From a bacterium (GTDB lineage: Bacteria; Planctomycetota; JAFGQW01), in contig JAUHXU010000002.1 in NCBI GenBank assembly GCA_030426805.1, positions 124,001-188,000 on the forward strand: 64,000 bases of DNA, written 5' to 3'. The notes under the pieces are model-generated. The model ran no database searches and was not told the DNA's origin. It was given only the letters and a program-made list of their open reading frames with translations. The translations under genes and the position numbers were made by a program. Shown here one piece after another: positions 52,655 through 61,657 of the stretch (its first letter is position 1; each line of letters begins with the position of its first letter).

Positions 52655-53887
52655 TTGAGCTTTCGTGATGCCTACTCTGGCGCTACCGTCTCGAGGGCCA
52701 TGACCACCGAGCCTCTGCGGGCGACACCAGAGGCGAATCACGGCAAGATGACGGGCGCAAGCTCAGACCTGTCGGGAACGTCTATACAGTACGTCACCGC
52801 AGCCGGACACTATGCGATCGACCCGCCGTTGGGTCGTTATCCAAGCGAAGCGATGCTCGGTAGCGCTTCTGGTCGCGATGGAATAGCGGTTGGTGGGACG
52901 GACGCGATTTCGAAGCTTCTCAACAGAAGGAGGTTGGCGCTCGCGAGTCGCGGCTTGGGTGAATTCGTGTCGGAGTCTCGCCTCTTCGACGCCTGGGTAA
53001 CGCCGGCGTTCATGAACAGGAGTGCCTCGTCGTTTGTGGCCACCGGGAGTTTCTCGAGCGACTTCGGGCACACCTCGCTCTTCGGATTTGACGATGAGGA
53101 CTACCCGCCTCCTCCCGGTGATTGGGATAAGATCCGGGAGGAGCTAGCAGACCTACTCGAAGGAGTTACGAGCGCTCAGGAGAGGAGCCTGTGGTGTTTG
53201 CTGATCGCTGAGTTCATGCTGAAGTACTTAGGTCTTGGGAGGACATTCGGCGCGCTTGAGTTCCTCTTTCTTGTCGCCCTGTTCGAGGAATACGGCCTAA
53301 AGAAGCCCGGAGAGCCTTTCATCATTTTTGATCCGCAGAGCCCGAAAGACATCAAGAAGTTAGCGCAAATAAACGCGATCATGGTGTGGCTGGCCTCGAC
53401 TGGATTGACCGGCGAGGGAGAGGGCGGCGGCGGGGGCGACTGGGATGATCCGTGGGGTGACTTCGGCGATCCATTCGACCCAGGGGTCATGCTCGTATCC
53501 AAATTGGGCGAGAGTGGAGGTGGGCATCCTTTTCAGGCCGCAATAGTGAATCTAAAGTTCGCGTTCAGCAGGCACGGCTATGCCCTGTTGACGCACTCAC
53601 CCAAGCAAGAGCCGAAGTCTAAGGATGCGGATCCCTTCGACCCCTCGAACGTCGGGCACGCAGTGGTCGCAGTAGGCATGACGATTCACTACAGCGGAGT
53701 CGACGACTTCCCGGCCGGGATCCAATTCTCTGTTATCGATCCGACTGACGACGGCCGAGGTGGTCTGAAAGGGCTGTACGTCTCGTTCGATGGCGTAGTA
53801 TGGGAGAAGAGACTGTCTAAAGCGGTACCGACGGAGAATACGATTACCATGGTTGAGACAATTGAGCAGGCCCCGAAGAAGAAGTAG
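52655..53887 (+). CDS. Papain-like (C39/C70-like) cysteine peptidase candidate
   Basis: The TTG at 52655, 5 nt after GGAGG, gives a 410-residue product. Residues 1-150 are variable and Ser/Ala-rich. The rest fits a bacterial papain-like fold: Q175 and C181 in SAQERSLWCLLIAEFMLKYL (compare Q-x5-WCWAAxxEMxL), H335 in NVGHAVVAVGMTIHY and D362 in FSVIDPTDD. These would be oxyanion Gln and the Cys-His-Asp triad. There is no signal peptide. The gene follows four small beta-rich proteins, which might be substrates or partners; this is inference. Divergence around the Cys (CLLIA instead of CWAA) leaves room for an inactive homologue. Confidence 0.5.
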   Translation: MSFRDAYSGATVSRAMTTEPLRATPEANHGKMTGASSDLSGTSIQYVTAAGHYAIDPPLGRYPSEAMLGSASGRDGIAVGGTDAISKLLNRRRLALASRGLGEFVSESRLFDAWVTPAFMNRSASSFVATGSFSSDFGHTSLFGFDDEDYPPPPGDWDKIREELADLLEGVTSAQERSLWCLLIAEFMLKYLGLGRTFGALEFLFLVALFEEYGLKKPGEPFIIFDPQSPKDIKKLAQINAIMVWLASTGLTGEGEGGGGGDWDDPWGDFGDPFDPGVMLVSKLGESGGGHPFQAAIVNLKFAFSRHGYALLTHSPKQEPKSKDADPFDPSNVGHAVVAVGMTIHYSGVDDFPAGIQFSVIDPTDDGRGGLKGLYVSFDGVVWEKRLSKAVPTENTITMVETIEQAPKKK

Positions 53888-54044
53888 CGAGCTCCAGAAC
53901 GCTCCCGTAGCGCAGAGCGAGTTGGGCTGGGCGCGAACAACTGACGCCGTCGGGAGAGTCGGGAGTCGGGTCCGTCTGTACTCCAAGGGCGCTCCGAGCA
54001 GCATCAGAGATCCCGCGGGGTCTGCTGGTATTGCGCAGAGGTGG

Positions 54045-54569
54045 GTGCGGGCGTTCGGAGTCCTTCTTGTCTTGGTTGGCACTGCCGCTTGTAGTGGCGA
54101 AAGGAGCAAGCCAAAGCACATCGACGCGTCCGGACATGACCGTTTCGCTCACTTCGAAACCACCTCACCGCGGCAGCGCGCTGAGATAGATGTGTCCGTT
54201 GGCGTGTGTGCGGATCCGCGGGGTGGTGGCGACGCAACCCGGGCGGCCCGCAAGTTGGCGCGAATCGGACACGCCGCGGTCCCCCGCATTGTTGCTCACA
54301 TCGCCGCCCTGAGCCTGAAAGAGGAGGATAGTCGCATGACCATGGCCATCCTCACTCATCTATTGCAGGAGATCACAGGTAAAGGAGAGGAGGCGGTGTT
54401 TCGGTTCCTTCGAGGAGGCCTGAGTGGGGACGAGCGGGACGACCAGATTCGACGCTGTGAAAACTGCCGACGCGCATGGATAGAGTGGTGGGATTCGAGC
54501 GACGGCCGCGCGCATAGTGCATCGGTCGTGATTGCTGGGTCGCCGCAGCCGCATGCGAGAGATCGGTGA
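54045..54569 (+). CDS. Lipoprotein with HEAT-like region
   Basis: The GTG at 54045 gives a 174-residue product with signal FGVLLVLVGTAACS and lipobox TAAC; the longer upstream frame overlaps the peptidase gene and looks non-coding. The middle has a HEAT-like helix pair (AARKLARIGHAAVPRIVAHI, MAILTHLLQEITGKGEEAVF). A CxxC (RRCENCRRAWIEWW) is near the end. Confidence 0.5.
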   Translation: MRAFGVLLVLVGTAACSGERSKPKHIDASGHDRFAHFETTSPRQRAEIDVSVGVCADPRGGGDATRAARKLARIGHAAVPRIVAHIAALSLKEEDSRMTMAILTHLLQEITGKGEEAVFRFLRGGLSGDERDDQIRRCENCRRAWIEWWDSSDGRAHSASVVIAGSPQPHARDR

Positions 54570-55440
54570 CGTCGCCGCAAGGGTGTTTGCGTTGGAACGA
54601 CCTTTTGTGGCGCGGTCGTCTTGAGGGTGAGAGTGTCCGGCGACGCATTTAGAATCTCAGTCATCCTCTGGCAGAGCCGAGTGTATCGCCGTCCCTACTG
54701 AAACTTGAACCACCGTCGGTAGCGGCGGTTACGACCGAGTGTACTGGTCCAGCGACCTTGGGGGGGGGGCATTCCGGCCTCCTCGAACCACCCCGTGAGC
54801 ACTGTTGTGAGGTCGGACCGGAGAGGTGCCGAATGACCTTCCCGGAGCCCACCATGCCTTGTCGCACCGTCACACTCCTCCCCGGCGGCCGGTCTCGCCT
54901 TGCCCGATCGAGCGCTGTTCACGCCGAGGCGCTCGCGCTCGACGCGTTGACCCGCGGGATCGAGGCGGCGTGGTCGTCGCGACAGTGGGTGTTCTTGCAA
55001 GCCGGTCGAGCAAGTCGATGATGGCACAGCTCAGTCCTCGTATGCGGGTCGTCATTCGTCGAGCAGACTCACGCGCCTCTTGAGGTTTGAACCGATCCGG
55101 GGTCTCCCGACCGCGGACTGGGGAGCGCGGTCGATGAGAGCCGGGGCGAGCTCAGCGACCGAAAGAGATAAATACCCGTGCTGCGTCCCTGGAGGATGAG
55201 AGTCGAAAGACCCGAGGCGTCGACCGGGGGCATGCGCCCACGTCAGACCGACTTTCTCTCCGAGGCCCGGCGTGGGCGTATGACAAAAAGTCCCTATTTG
55301 GTGGGCGCAAAATTCTTCAAAAAAGTGTGCCCACCTCATCCGGACAAAAGCTCCGACTCGCGGCGTGGGCGTGGGAGAAAAAGTCTGGTAGGACCGGGCA
55401 TCAGTCGAATCACCTTAAAGGAGGTCCTTCTTCACACTGA
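54570..55440. other. Non-coding stretch with partial inverted 130-bp repeat and CGTGGGC boxes
   Basis: I see no gene in these 870 bp. At 54690-54735 lies a short inverted piece resembling the end of the 130-bp repeats (GTCCCTACTGAAA, CTTGAACC). The last 210 bp hold the CGTGGGC boxes and the leader of the integrase gene. Confidence 0.5.
55236..55370 (+). repeat. Five CGTGGGC-like boxes upstream of the integrase
   Basis: Boxes at 55236-55242 (reverse), 55270-55276, 55299-55305, 55329-55335 (reverse) and 55364-55370. Two sit in a longer direct repeat (GGCGTGGGCGT plus AAAAAGT, about 94 bp apart), and two face each other as GGTGGGC/GCCCACC. They are candidate integrase arm sites or operator/iteron elements. 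Confidence 0.5.
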
Positions 55441-56655
55441 ATGGTGAAGCGAGACCCCTACGATCGGCGCGGAGCCTGGGAGCGCTGGAAGCGCGCGAAC
55501 CAAAACGGCATCGACGGCATCAGTCCACGCAACTCGGAACTGATTCTCGCATGCTTGCTCGACCTCGAGGTCGGCAAGAACGTCGCAGCGCTCTCGCGAA
55601 AGGGGCCACGCGGGCCCGCGCGACTTCTCAAGCTCAAGAGTAACCTGCTGTTCTTCGCGCGCCACTTCGAGGCGCTGGACCAGGTCAGCAAGGACCAGGC
55701 GCACAACTTCTTCTTCGATGTGAGTGAGGGGCGTGTTCTGCGAAGCGACGGGCGGCGGTTCCTTGCTGTCGGGGATCTCGTCAAGGACTTCAAGGCGTTC
55801 TGGCACTGGCTCGTGCGAACGGAGAGGGTCGCAGCCGACATCACAGCGGATCTTCGCCGAAGCGATGGGCGAAAGCCTCCGTGGGTATACCTAAGTGAGG
55901 CGGAGATGAAGCGTCTCGCGAACGCCGCCACGGTGGACTACCGCGCGCTCATCTGGTTCGCGTTCGATGCAGGCCTTCGTGTTACCGAGTTCTACTCCGT
56001 GCAGGTGCGGGACCTGGCGGACGACTGCACGAAGCTGCACATCAGAGACGAGAACGCGAAGACGTTTGGGAGAACGATCACGCTCAAGCTCTCGTCGACG
56101 CTCATCAAGGACCTCATTGCGCGCCACGACCTTGGGGGCGAGGACTTCATCCTGATCAAGGATCCTGACACGATGAACAAGTACCTTCGCTCGCTGAGCA
56201 GGCGCTTGTTCGGCTCAGGCGTGACCCCGGCTCGAAAGCCCTACGACAAGTTGCGCCTCTACGATCTTCGGCACAACTCGGCATGCTACTGGCTGCAGCG
56301 CTACCCGACGAACGCCGGACTCATGTATCGGATGGGGTGGAGTGAGGAGAAGATGGTTCGCTACTACACGGAGTTTCTCGGCCAGGCAGACGAGATCGCG
56401 GACGAGCACATGGTGACCGCCGAAGAGAAGAATCGCTACGAACAGCGAATCGCCAACTTGGAGGCCGAGAGAGCCCGCCAGGATGAACAGATGCTTCAGA
56501 TCGCTCGCAAGGTTCACCTTCTCGCGAGCCAAGCCGGTATACCGCTGGACGACCCTGCGATGAGAATAGTAGAGAATGCGGTCCTCGCGCGGGACGCTGC
56601 GAACACCGAGCCCGCGGAGGACGTAACCGAGAGTATACCGCGGGAGACTTCTTAA
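55441..56655 (+). CDS. Tyrosine recombinase/integrase, divergent archaeal-like type
   Basis: The 404-residue product starts behind AAAGGAGG. Residues 1-140 are a SAM-like core-binding domain; 145-320 is the catalytic domain with R180 (DAGLRVTEFY), R277-H278 (LRLYDLRHNSACYW), W300 in place of the usual His (YRMGWSEEKM) and the nucleophile Tyr at 308 or 309 (VRYYTEFLG). The Y-D-L-R-H-N-S and G-W...YYTE pattern is what I recall from archaeal, notably DPANN-type, integrases more than from phage or Xer enzymes. A coiled-coil tail follows (EQRIANLEAERARQDEQMLQ). It probably mediated insertion into the tRNA-Arg gene. Confidence 0.82.
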   Translation: MVKRDPYDRRGAWERWKRANQNGIDGISPRNSELILACLLDLEVGKNVAALSRKGPRGPARLLKLKSNLLFFARHFEALDQVSKDQAHNFFFDVSEGRVLRSDGRRFLAVGDLVKDFKAFWHWLVRTERVAADITADLRRSDGRKPPWVYLSEAEMKRLANAATVDYRALIWFAFDAGLRVTEFYSVQVRDLADDCTKLHIRDENAKTFGRTITLKLSSTLIKDLIARHDLGGEDFILIKDPDTMNKYLRSLSRRLFGSGVTPARKPYDKLRLYDLRHNSACYWLQRYPTNAGLMYRMGWSEEKMVRYYTEFLGQADEIADEHMVTAEEKNRYEQRIANLEAERARQDEQMLQIARKVHLLASQAGIPLDDPAMRIVENAVLARDAANTEPAEDVTESIPRETS

Positions 56656-56878
56656 GCGTTTCGGTTGCGAGGTAGTTCGGCCACCCTCTTGAGTGAACGG
56701 GCGGTGTCGGGCGTGGCTCATCCGACTTCGTGGTCCCCTTGCTTAGTGTTGGGGTTGAGCACGTGGAGTTGTCCGTGGTATTGTGCAGGAACGGCCGCAG
56801 CTGCGGCCGCGAAGAACGGACGGTAGCCGGCCGAAGCGTGGACGAGTCGGCGAGGGTTCCAAGGTATGCGGAGGACGT

Positions 56879-58195
56879 ATGCGAGACGCTTTATTGCCGG
56901 GAGCCGACTCGGCCAAGCTAAACACGGATGTCCCGACCAGATCTCTCGATCGGGTTCCTGCCAAGGCAGGAACAAAGAAGCGTGGAGCGGGTCGGGCGTG
57001 CGCGTGGGCGGCGGTGACTCTTGCCGTTTCAGCCTGCTCGTTGTCGGGCCCAATCACTGACCCGTCCGACTCCGTTGTACACACCCCCGACTACAAAGAG
57101 TTCCGGACGCTCTTCGTAGACACGCTCAACGACGCAGACACTCGCGTAGCGCTGAAGCACCCTCATGAGACGAGCAGCGCCAACGCTGTCAGCGCACCCG
57201 ACCCGATGTCCGTGATCGTGAACAGCGTCCGCCTGCCTGCTGAGGAAGGTGCGGGCGATCGCGACGTGCTAGTCATTCTCGACATTGAAGTCAACCCGGG
57301 GAATCGAGTGTCCCTTGCGGTGTTTTACCAACGTGGTGCGAGCCCAGGTGCCGATCTACTCTTCGAGAACCTCCTTGTCTACTCGGAGCGATCGCTTTCG
57401 CCAGGCGTTCAGCCGTGGTTCCGACTACGTGTTCTCGATGTCAAAGATGAGAAGAACGTTGAGACGAGGGCTCTCTTCAATGAGATCTCAGACGCTGTTG
57501 GAGATCTAGGGACGTTCGTGCCGCATCCGATCGTGCCGGGAGCGGCAACAGCGATCCGTGCGGCTGGTGCCGCGCTTGCGAGCGGAAGCAACAAGACTAT
57601 CATCGACTATACGGCCAATTTCTACCAGGGGCCAATTCGTGACGGGGCTCCTGACCTCACATGTCTTCGCAAGGGCAGCTGGGTCTTCATTGGCCGACCG
57701 CGGTTAGCCGGCAGTGAGTTCTGGGAGACGCCGTTACGTTTGAATCAGAGCACCCATCGCGTGGAACGAGGCGACCGGACCCCGGTCGCTGCTCCGTATG
57801 GGCGATTCACGATCGTCCGGCACGATTCGATTGTTCCGAAGGAGGTCTTTGTTCGAAGCGAGCAGCTGCTCGCGCATTTGGCGAAAGTGCGGGGGACGTC
57901 GAACCTCGCGTACGTAGAGGCGGCCAGGAAGGAGCTTGTGTCCGGCCTGGAGACCTACATGCTCTACTCACGCATGTATAAGTCCCCATCGTTGGATGGG
58001 CTTTCGGACATCGTCCTCGCTTTGCAGTCTGGGAGACCGCTCGTGTCGGACGACGCTCACTTCCTCTTGACGATCGCCGGGCGCGTCGCTGGCCGGAGCT
58101 TTGGATCTAGGAACGAGGCGATCGAATGGTGGGCGTCCTCCGGGAAGAACGGCACCGTTGGTGCCGACGGGAAGTGGAAGCCGAGCGTACAATGA
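56879..58195 (+). CDS. Island lipoprotein of unknown function
   Basis: The start at 56879 follows GGAGGAC; the frame is open further left without coding signs. The 438-residue product has a delayed lipoprotein signal (ACAWAAVTLAVSAC, lipobox VSAC at about residue 53, an unusually long n-region). The mature part has beta-type segments (DVLVILDIEVNPGNRVSLAV, PWFRLRVLDVKDEKNVETRA, RFTIVRHDSIVPKEVFVRS) and ends WWASSGKNGTVGADGKW, near-identical in type to planctomycete C-terminal tails. The stop overlaps the next gene (ATGA). Confidence 0.6.
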   Translation: MRDALLPGADSAKLNTDVPTRSLDRVPAKAGTKKRGAGRACAWAAVTLAVSACSLSGPITDPSDSVVHTPDYKEFRTLFVDTLNDADTRVALKHPHETSSANAVSAPDPMSVIVNSVRLPAEEGAGDRDVLVILDIEVNPGNRVSLAVFYQRGASPGADLLFENLLVYSERSLSPGVQPWFRLRVLDVKDEKNVETRALFNEISDAVGDLGTFVPHPIVPGAATAIRAAGAALASGSNKTIIDYTANFYQGPIRDGAPDLTCLRKGSWVFIGRPRLAGSEFWETPLRLNQSTHRVERGDRTPVAAPYGRFTIVRHDSIVPKEVFVRSEQLLAHLAKVRGTSNLAYVEAARKELVSGLETYMLYSRMYKSPSLDGLSDIVLALQSGRPLVSDDAHFLLTIAGRVAGRSFGSRNEAIEWWASSGKNGTVGADGKWKPSVQ

Positions 58196-58659
58196 GCCGA
58201 TACTATTTCATCTTGTGTCTCTGCCTCCTTCCTTGGGCCTGTCGCGAACGCACGAACGCGCGGGCCCCTGCGTCAGCGCAACCCGAGAGTCAAGCGGTAG
58301 TGCTCCGGCCGAGCCTGACGGTCTTGGATGTCGACCTTCCCGGACGCGATCCGGCGGGGTTTGTCGCAGAGCTGTCGCGTCGGCTGGCAGAGAGTGGCTG
58401 TGCAGCCTTGGATTGGCGCCCTGACCAGACCGGGTCTTTGGTCTTTGACGGCCTATTCTCGGACAGGTGGGAGCTTTTTCTGCATCGCGCGACCACCGAC
58501 CAGGCGGCGCGGCTGCTTCTAAAGTCTGACGTGGTCGAGCGGGACTTGGCGGATGTGGATGTAACGTTGGAGATGTTCCGCTTGGCGTGGCGTGAGTTTC
58601 AGCCGGAGTTCCGACGAGCAGTCGACGGCCTGCTCGCAGGGCACGGAGAAGCAAGGTGA
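58192..58659 (+). CDS. Small island lipoprotein
   Basis: The 155-residue product starts in the ATGA overlap (MSRYYFILCLCLLPWAC, lipobox PWAC). The mature part has LTVLDVDLPGRDPAGFVAEL and LVFDGLFSDRWELFLHRATT, a small alpha/beta layout. The phrase xxDRWxLxxxxxP recurs in the next gene's product (FADRWRLCFVQGP), so the two outer domains may be related. Confidence 0.55.
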   Translation: MSRYYFILCLCLLPWACRERTNARAPASAQPESQAVVLRPSLTVLDVDLPGRDPAGFVAELSRRLAESGCAALDWRPDQTGSLVFDGLFSDRWELFLHRATTDQAARLLLKSDVVERDLADVDVTLEMFRLAWREFQPEFRRAVDGLLAGHGEAR

Positions 58660-58756
58660 TCGGGCACCACCATGATCGGAAGCGAGACACCGAGGGCGGC
58701 GACCATGCTGCGAGGCTCACGGATCGAGCGAACCGAGAGGAAAATCGCGAGGGACC

Positions 58757-59377
58757 GTGTCTAGGCTGACCGAGCCTCTATGGAAGCCGGACGCGTCCGA
58801 AGAAACGCTTTTTCTTCGGTTCGTAGTGCCGCCGCTGACGACTCCGCTTGCGTTGATTGTCCTTGCCACGATAACCGGCGCCGGACTCTCCGTCATATCG
58901 TTATGGCCGTACATCGGCTCTGCCACGGCCGACCCAGGGTTGGTCTTCCGTGCGCCCGTCGAGATCTGCCACATGGAGTCACGTGGCGACGGCGCTTTCA
59001 CGCAGCGGCTTGCCGAGTGGATTCGCGGCACCAATGTGGCTCTGCAGAGTCATGACATCCGAATCATCCCTCCAAGTGCATCGTCCGGCGTTGGGTATGT
59101 AGTGATTCCGGGCGTGTTCGCTGATCGTTGGAGACTCTGCTTTGTTCAGGGGCCGATCGAGAACGAGAAGCGCACGACGTGGCATGCCGTGTGCGTCGTG
59201 CATGAGGCGAAGAGGGAGGGGCAGTCAACGGATGTAGCCTCGTTTCAGAAAGCGTGGGAGCACGCATGTGAGCCGCTGCTGAACGCTTGTCGTGTGGACG
59301 CATCGATTCGTGCGCTGCCGCAAGAGGCCCTGGTGGAGCGGCGGATGCAGAAGGAGGGCCGAGCGAACCGGGACTAG
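58757..59377 (+). CDS. Island membrane-anchored protein
   Basis: The 206-residue product (GTG start) has one membrane segment (TTPLALIVLATITGAGLSVI) and an outer domain with VVIPGVFADRWRLCFVQGPI and three Cys. It resembles the upstream lipoprotein in domain layout. Probably one operon from 56879 to 59377. Confidence 0.55.
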   Translation: MSRLTEPLWKPDASEETLFLRFVVPPLTTPLALIVLATITGAGLSVISLWPYIGSATADPGLVFRAPVEICHMESRGDGAFTQRLAEWIRGTNVALQSHDIRIIPPSASSGVGYVVIPGVFADRWRLCFVQGPIENEKRTTWHAVCVVHEAKREGQSTDVASFQKAWEHACEPLLNACRVDASIRALPQEALVERRMQKEGRANRD

Positions 59378-59546
59378 TGGAGAGCTGAGTCTGCGGACGC
59401 ACGGCCTGTGCAGACGCGGCTCGTCGTTGACCGATCTCGGGGTTGCGGCGAGAATCAGAGGCAGCGCCGGGGGCTTCTCCGCTACCCCAATCGACCCGTT
59501 TTACCTATCCGCCCCCGGCTGCTTTCTTGCGTGCGGTGGGGCGACT

Positions 59547-60008
59547 CTACATTCCGCCCATCTCGTTCATGCTGTAGTAGCGCCCGTCGCCGATGATCAC
59601 ATGATCGAGCAGCGGGATGCCGAGCAAGGTGCCGGCGCGAGCCAGGCGATCGGTGATGGAGCGATCCTCTCGTGAAGGACGCGGATCGCCGCTCGGGTGG
59701 TTGTGAACCGCGATGATCGATGCGGCGGAGCCCAGGATCGCTGCCTTGTAGACCTCACGGGGGTGGACGGGAGCAGAGTCGAGGGTTCCGCGACTCACTT
59801 CGTCGCATCCGATGATGCGACTCTTCGCATCGAGGTGGACGGCATAGAAGTGCTCGCGGTCAAACTCAGTGAGCGGTGAGAAGAAGTCGAACACGTCGCC
59901 GGCTGAGCGAATCGTGCGGGGCTCGAAGTCCCCGGTGCATTCGCGGACAAGACGGGTCGAGACCCGGTAGCCTTCGTAGCCGGCTGCAGTCAGTACGGAG
60001 CGTTCCAT
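59547..60008 (-). CDS. RadC-like JAB-domain protein
   Basis: The 153-residue product is a RadC/JAB protein without the N-terminal HhH region. The metal site is complete: E in the CDEVSRG region and VHNHPSGDPRPSREDRS with H102, H104, S112 and D115 (HxH-x7-S-x2-D). RadC-like proteins are common on plasmids and genomic islands; the DNA repair role is doubtful. It supports the mobile nature of this region. Confidence 0.88.
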   Translation of the reverse strand: MERSVLTAAGYEGYRVSTRLVRECTGDFEPRTIRSAGDVFDFFSPLTEFDREHFYAVHLDAKSRIIGCDEVSRGTLDSAPVHPREVYKAAILGSAASIIAVHNHPSGDPRPSREDRSITDRLARAGTLLGIPLLDHVIIGDGRYYSMNEMGGM

Positions 60009-60604
60009 CCCCAGGGGAGGACGCGGGCGTTCTTGAAGGATGAACTGAAGCGGCGCTCGGTTGTGCTTCCGATCGTCTTGAGAGTGTAAAAATCATGTCG
60101 CGGTCAGATTTCTGTGTGCGGATCGGTTCGGGGCAAGGCTCCAGGGTGGCTGGGAGTGTACTTGACGCCGGCGCAATTCATGCGCAATATATGTGTAGGC
60201 CTGCCGGGCTTGATGGCATGGCGTGATCCTCGAAGGGCGCCTCGCTGCGGCGGCGCCCTTCTCGACTCACGTCCCAGAAACGCTTCGCGGCGCGGACAGT
60301 CTTGGAAGGCACGCTGCAATCCTCCTCGAGATATCCACATGCCAACGGCGCCGGACGGATGGGCCAAGCTGATCAGGGAGGATGTGACACATGGGCCCGT
60401 GACCGAAGACAGGCTGCAACGAAACTCAACCTCATCCAGTGGAATTGTCCTCGGACTTCAGGGTCGCCGCGAAGTCGAAGTTTGGAGGGCGCATTTGACG
60501 GAGGACTCCATGAAGCTCTGGCTTCTTGTTCCGCTATTACCCCCTCTTCTCGCCCGATCAGGCCTGACCGGTTCATTCGATTTCTCCGTCGTGGAGAAGT
60601 CGGC
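60009..60604. other. No convincing gene; strong hairpin inside
   Basis: About 600 bp left of two small genes. Open frames on both strands lack ribosome sites and normal composition. The hairpin at 60232-60261 is the only structured feature. Confidence 0.4.
60232..60261. terminator. 10-bp stem hairpin
   Basis: GAAGGGCGCC and GGCGCCCTTC form a perfect stem around TCGCTGCGGC. No T-run follows. It could be a terminator or a processing or replication-related hairpin of the element. Confidence 0.35.
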
Positions 60605-60835
60605 ATGGACGTCCAGAAGTATCTGAAGAGATTCGAGGCCATCGAGGAGACGACGAGGCGGCTTGAAGCTCTCGGCGCAACTTCGTGTAGCGCACTGGCC
60701 ATTGCGGCCATCGCAACGACGCAAGTCGTTTGGGGACGCGAGTGGACGCTGTGGCTCGCGTGGGCTGGAGTCGCAGCGGTGTTTCTTCTCGGGGCTCTTC
60801 GACAATTGCGGTTGTGGCGAATGTCACGTTGCTGA
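60605..60835 (+). CDS. Small island membrane protein
   Basis: The 76-residue product starts MDVQKYLKRFEAIEETTRRL, then has two membrane segments (CSALAIAAIATTQVVWG, LWLAWAGVAAVFLLGALRQL). It lies 10 bp before the ribbon-helix-helix gene. Confidence 0.45.
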   Translation: MDVQKYLKRFEAIEETTRRLEALGATSCSALAIAAIATTQVVWGREWTLWLAWAGVAAVFLLGALRQLRLWRMSRC

Positions 60836-60845
60836 ACGGGATACA

Positions 60846-61091
60846 ATGCCTCGACAGAAGAGCACGCACGAAAAGGTGCGGCTAAACCTCGAGATGACGC
60901 GCGAGACACGCACTCATCTTGAGGAACTCAAGATGCGGATTCACGCGGAGAGCTTCGCGGAGGTGATCCGGAGGGCTCTCGGCTACTTTGAGTTGGCTGT
61001 GGAAACTGAGATCTCTGGAGGCCGCGTGGTTCTCGAGAGCCGCGACGGGACGCAAGAGCGAATCGTTTTCGGCCTTCCTCGAGCACCATAG
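60846..61091 (+). CDS. Ribbon-helix-helix DNA-binding protein
   Basis: The 81-residue product has the CopG/RHH layout: a basic first strand (STHEKVRLNLEMTRETRTHL), helix A (HLEELKMRIHAESF) and helix B (SFAEVIRRALGYFELAVE). Such proteins regulate plasmid and island genes. The target may be the palindromes in this region, which is a guess. Confidence 0.7.
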   Translation: MPRQKSTHEKVRLNLEMTRETRTHLEELKMRIHAESFAEVIRRALGYFELAVETEISGGRVVLESRDGTQERIVFGLPRAP

Positions 61092-61158
61092 AAGCGCTTG
61101 CTACGAAGAGCGTGTTGCCCGAACGCCGTCGAACTCCTGCCCTTCGTGAGAGCGAGTC

Positions 61159-61455
61159 TTACGGAATCCGCGGCGGCACCGAAACGCCGCTTCGAAAGTA
61201 ATCCGACACGCACGTTGTCGTGCAGAAGAGCTGGACTCCTCCCAGCGGCACGGGGCCTCGTGGACCGATCACGCCGTCCTGCGTCTCGATGAAGTCGTCT
61301 CCGAGGCGAAGCCTCTTGCGGCAGTTGGCGCACGTGTGTTGGCGCTTTTCTTCAGGCAGACTGATGGGTGTGGTTTTCATCCCTGAGCCAGCCGGCTCGG
61401 CTTCTTGAAGGATCACCTGGTTCGCGGTCGCGCCACAACTCGAGCGGAGTTTCAC
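61159..61455 (-). CDS. Zinc-ribbon-like small protein
   Basis: The GTG at 61455 gives 98 residues; ATG at 61380 gives 73 (KTTPISLPEEKRQHTCANCR). It has two Cys pairs: TCANCRKRLRLGDDF and FCTTTCVSDYF, a four-Cys zinc site with about 30 residues between. It is divergent from the winged-helix operon at 61658. Probably a small DNA-binding or adaptor protein. Confidence 0.55.
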   Translation of the reverse strand: MKLRSSCGATANQVILQEAEPAGSGMKTTPISLPEEKRQHTCANCRKRLRLGDDFIETQDGVIGPRGPVPLGGVQLFCTTTCVSDYFRSGVSVPPRIP

Positions 61456-61657
61456 AACCCTTAAGTACTTGGCCTGCGTTGTCGGGTTTCGACTCCAGTG
61501 AGTGGTGAGCCGCGTTTCAGTTCAAACGCCTTTAACCACACTCTTCTGACTCTTCTACCTAAACACACCCTGAGGTCGGGCGCGTGCCCTTCGCGCCGGC
61601 CTCGCGGAGGACGTAACCACCCCTAGACCAACCCCCGAGGAATCCGTAGCGCGAGCT

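Noticed and set aside
60114..60626. 170-codon frame left of the small membrane protein gene
   Set aside because: Odd composition, runs through a strong hairpin, and overlaps a better small gene in another frame.
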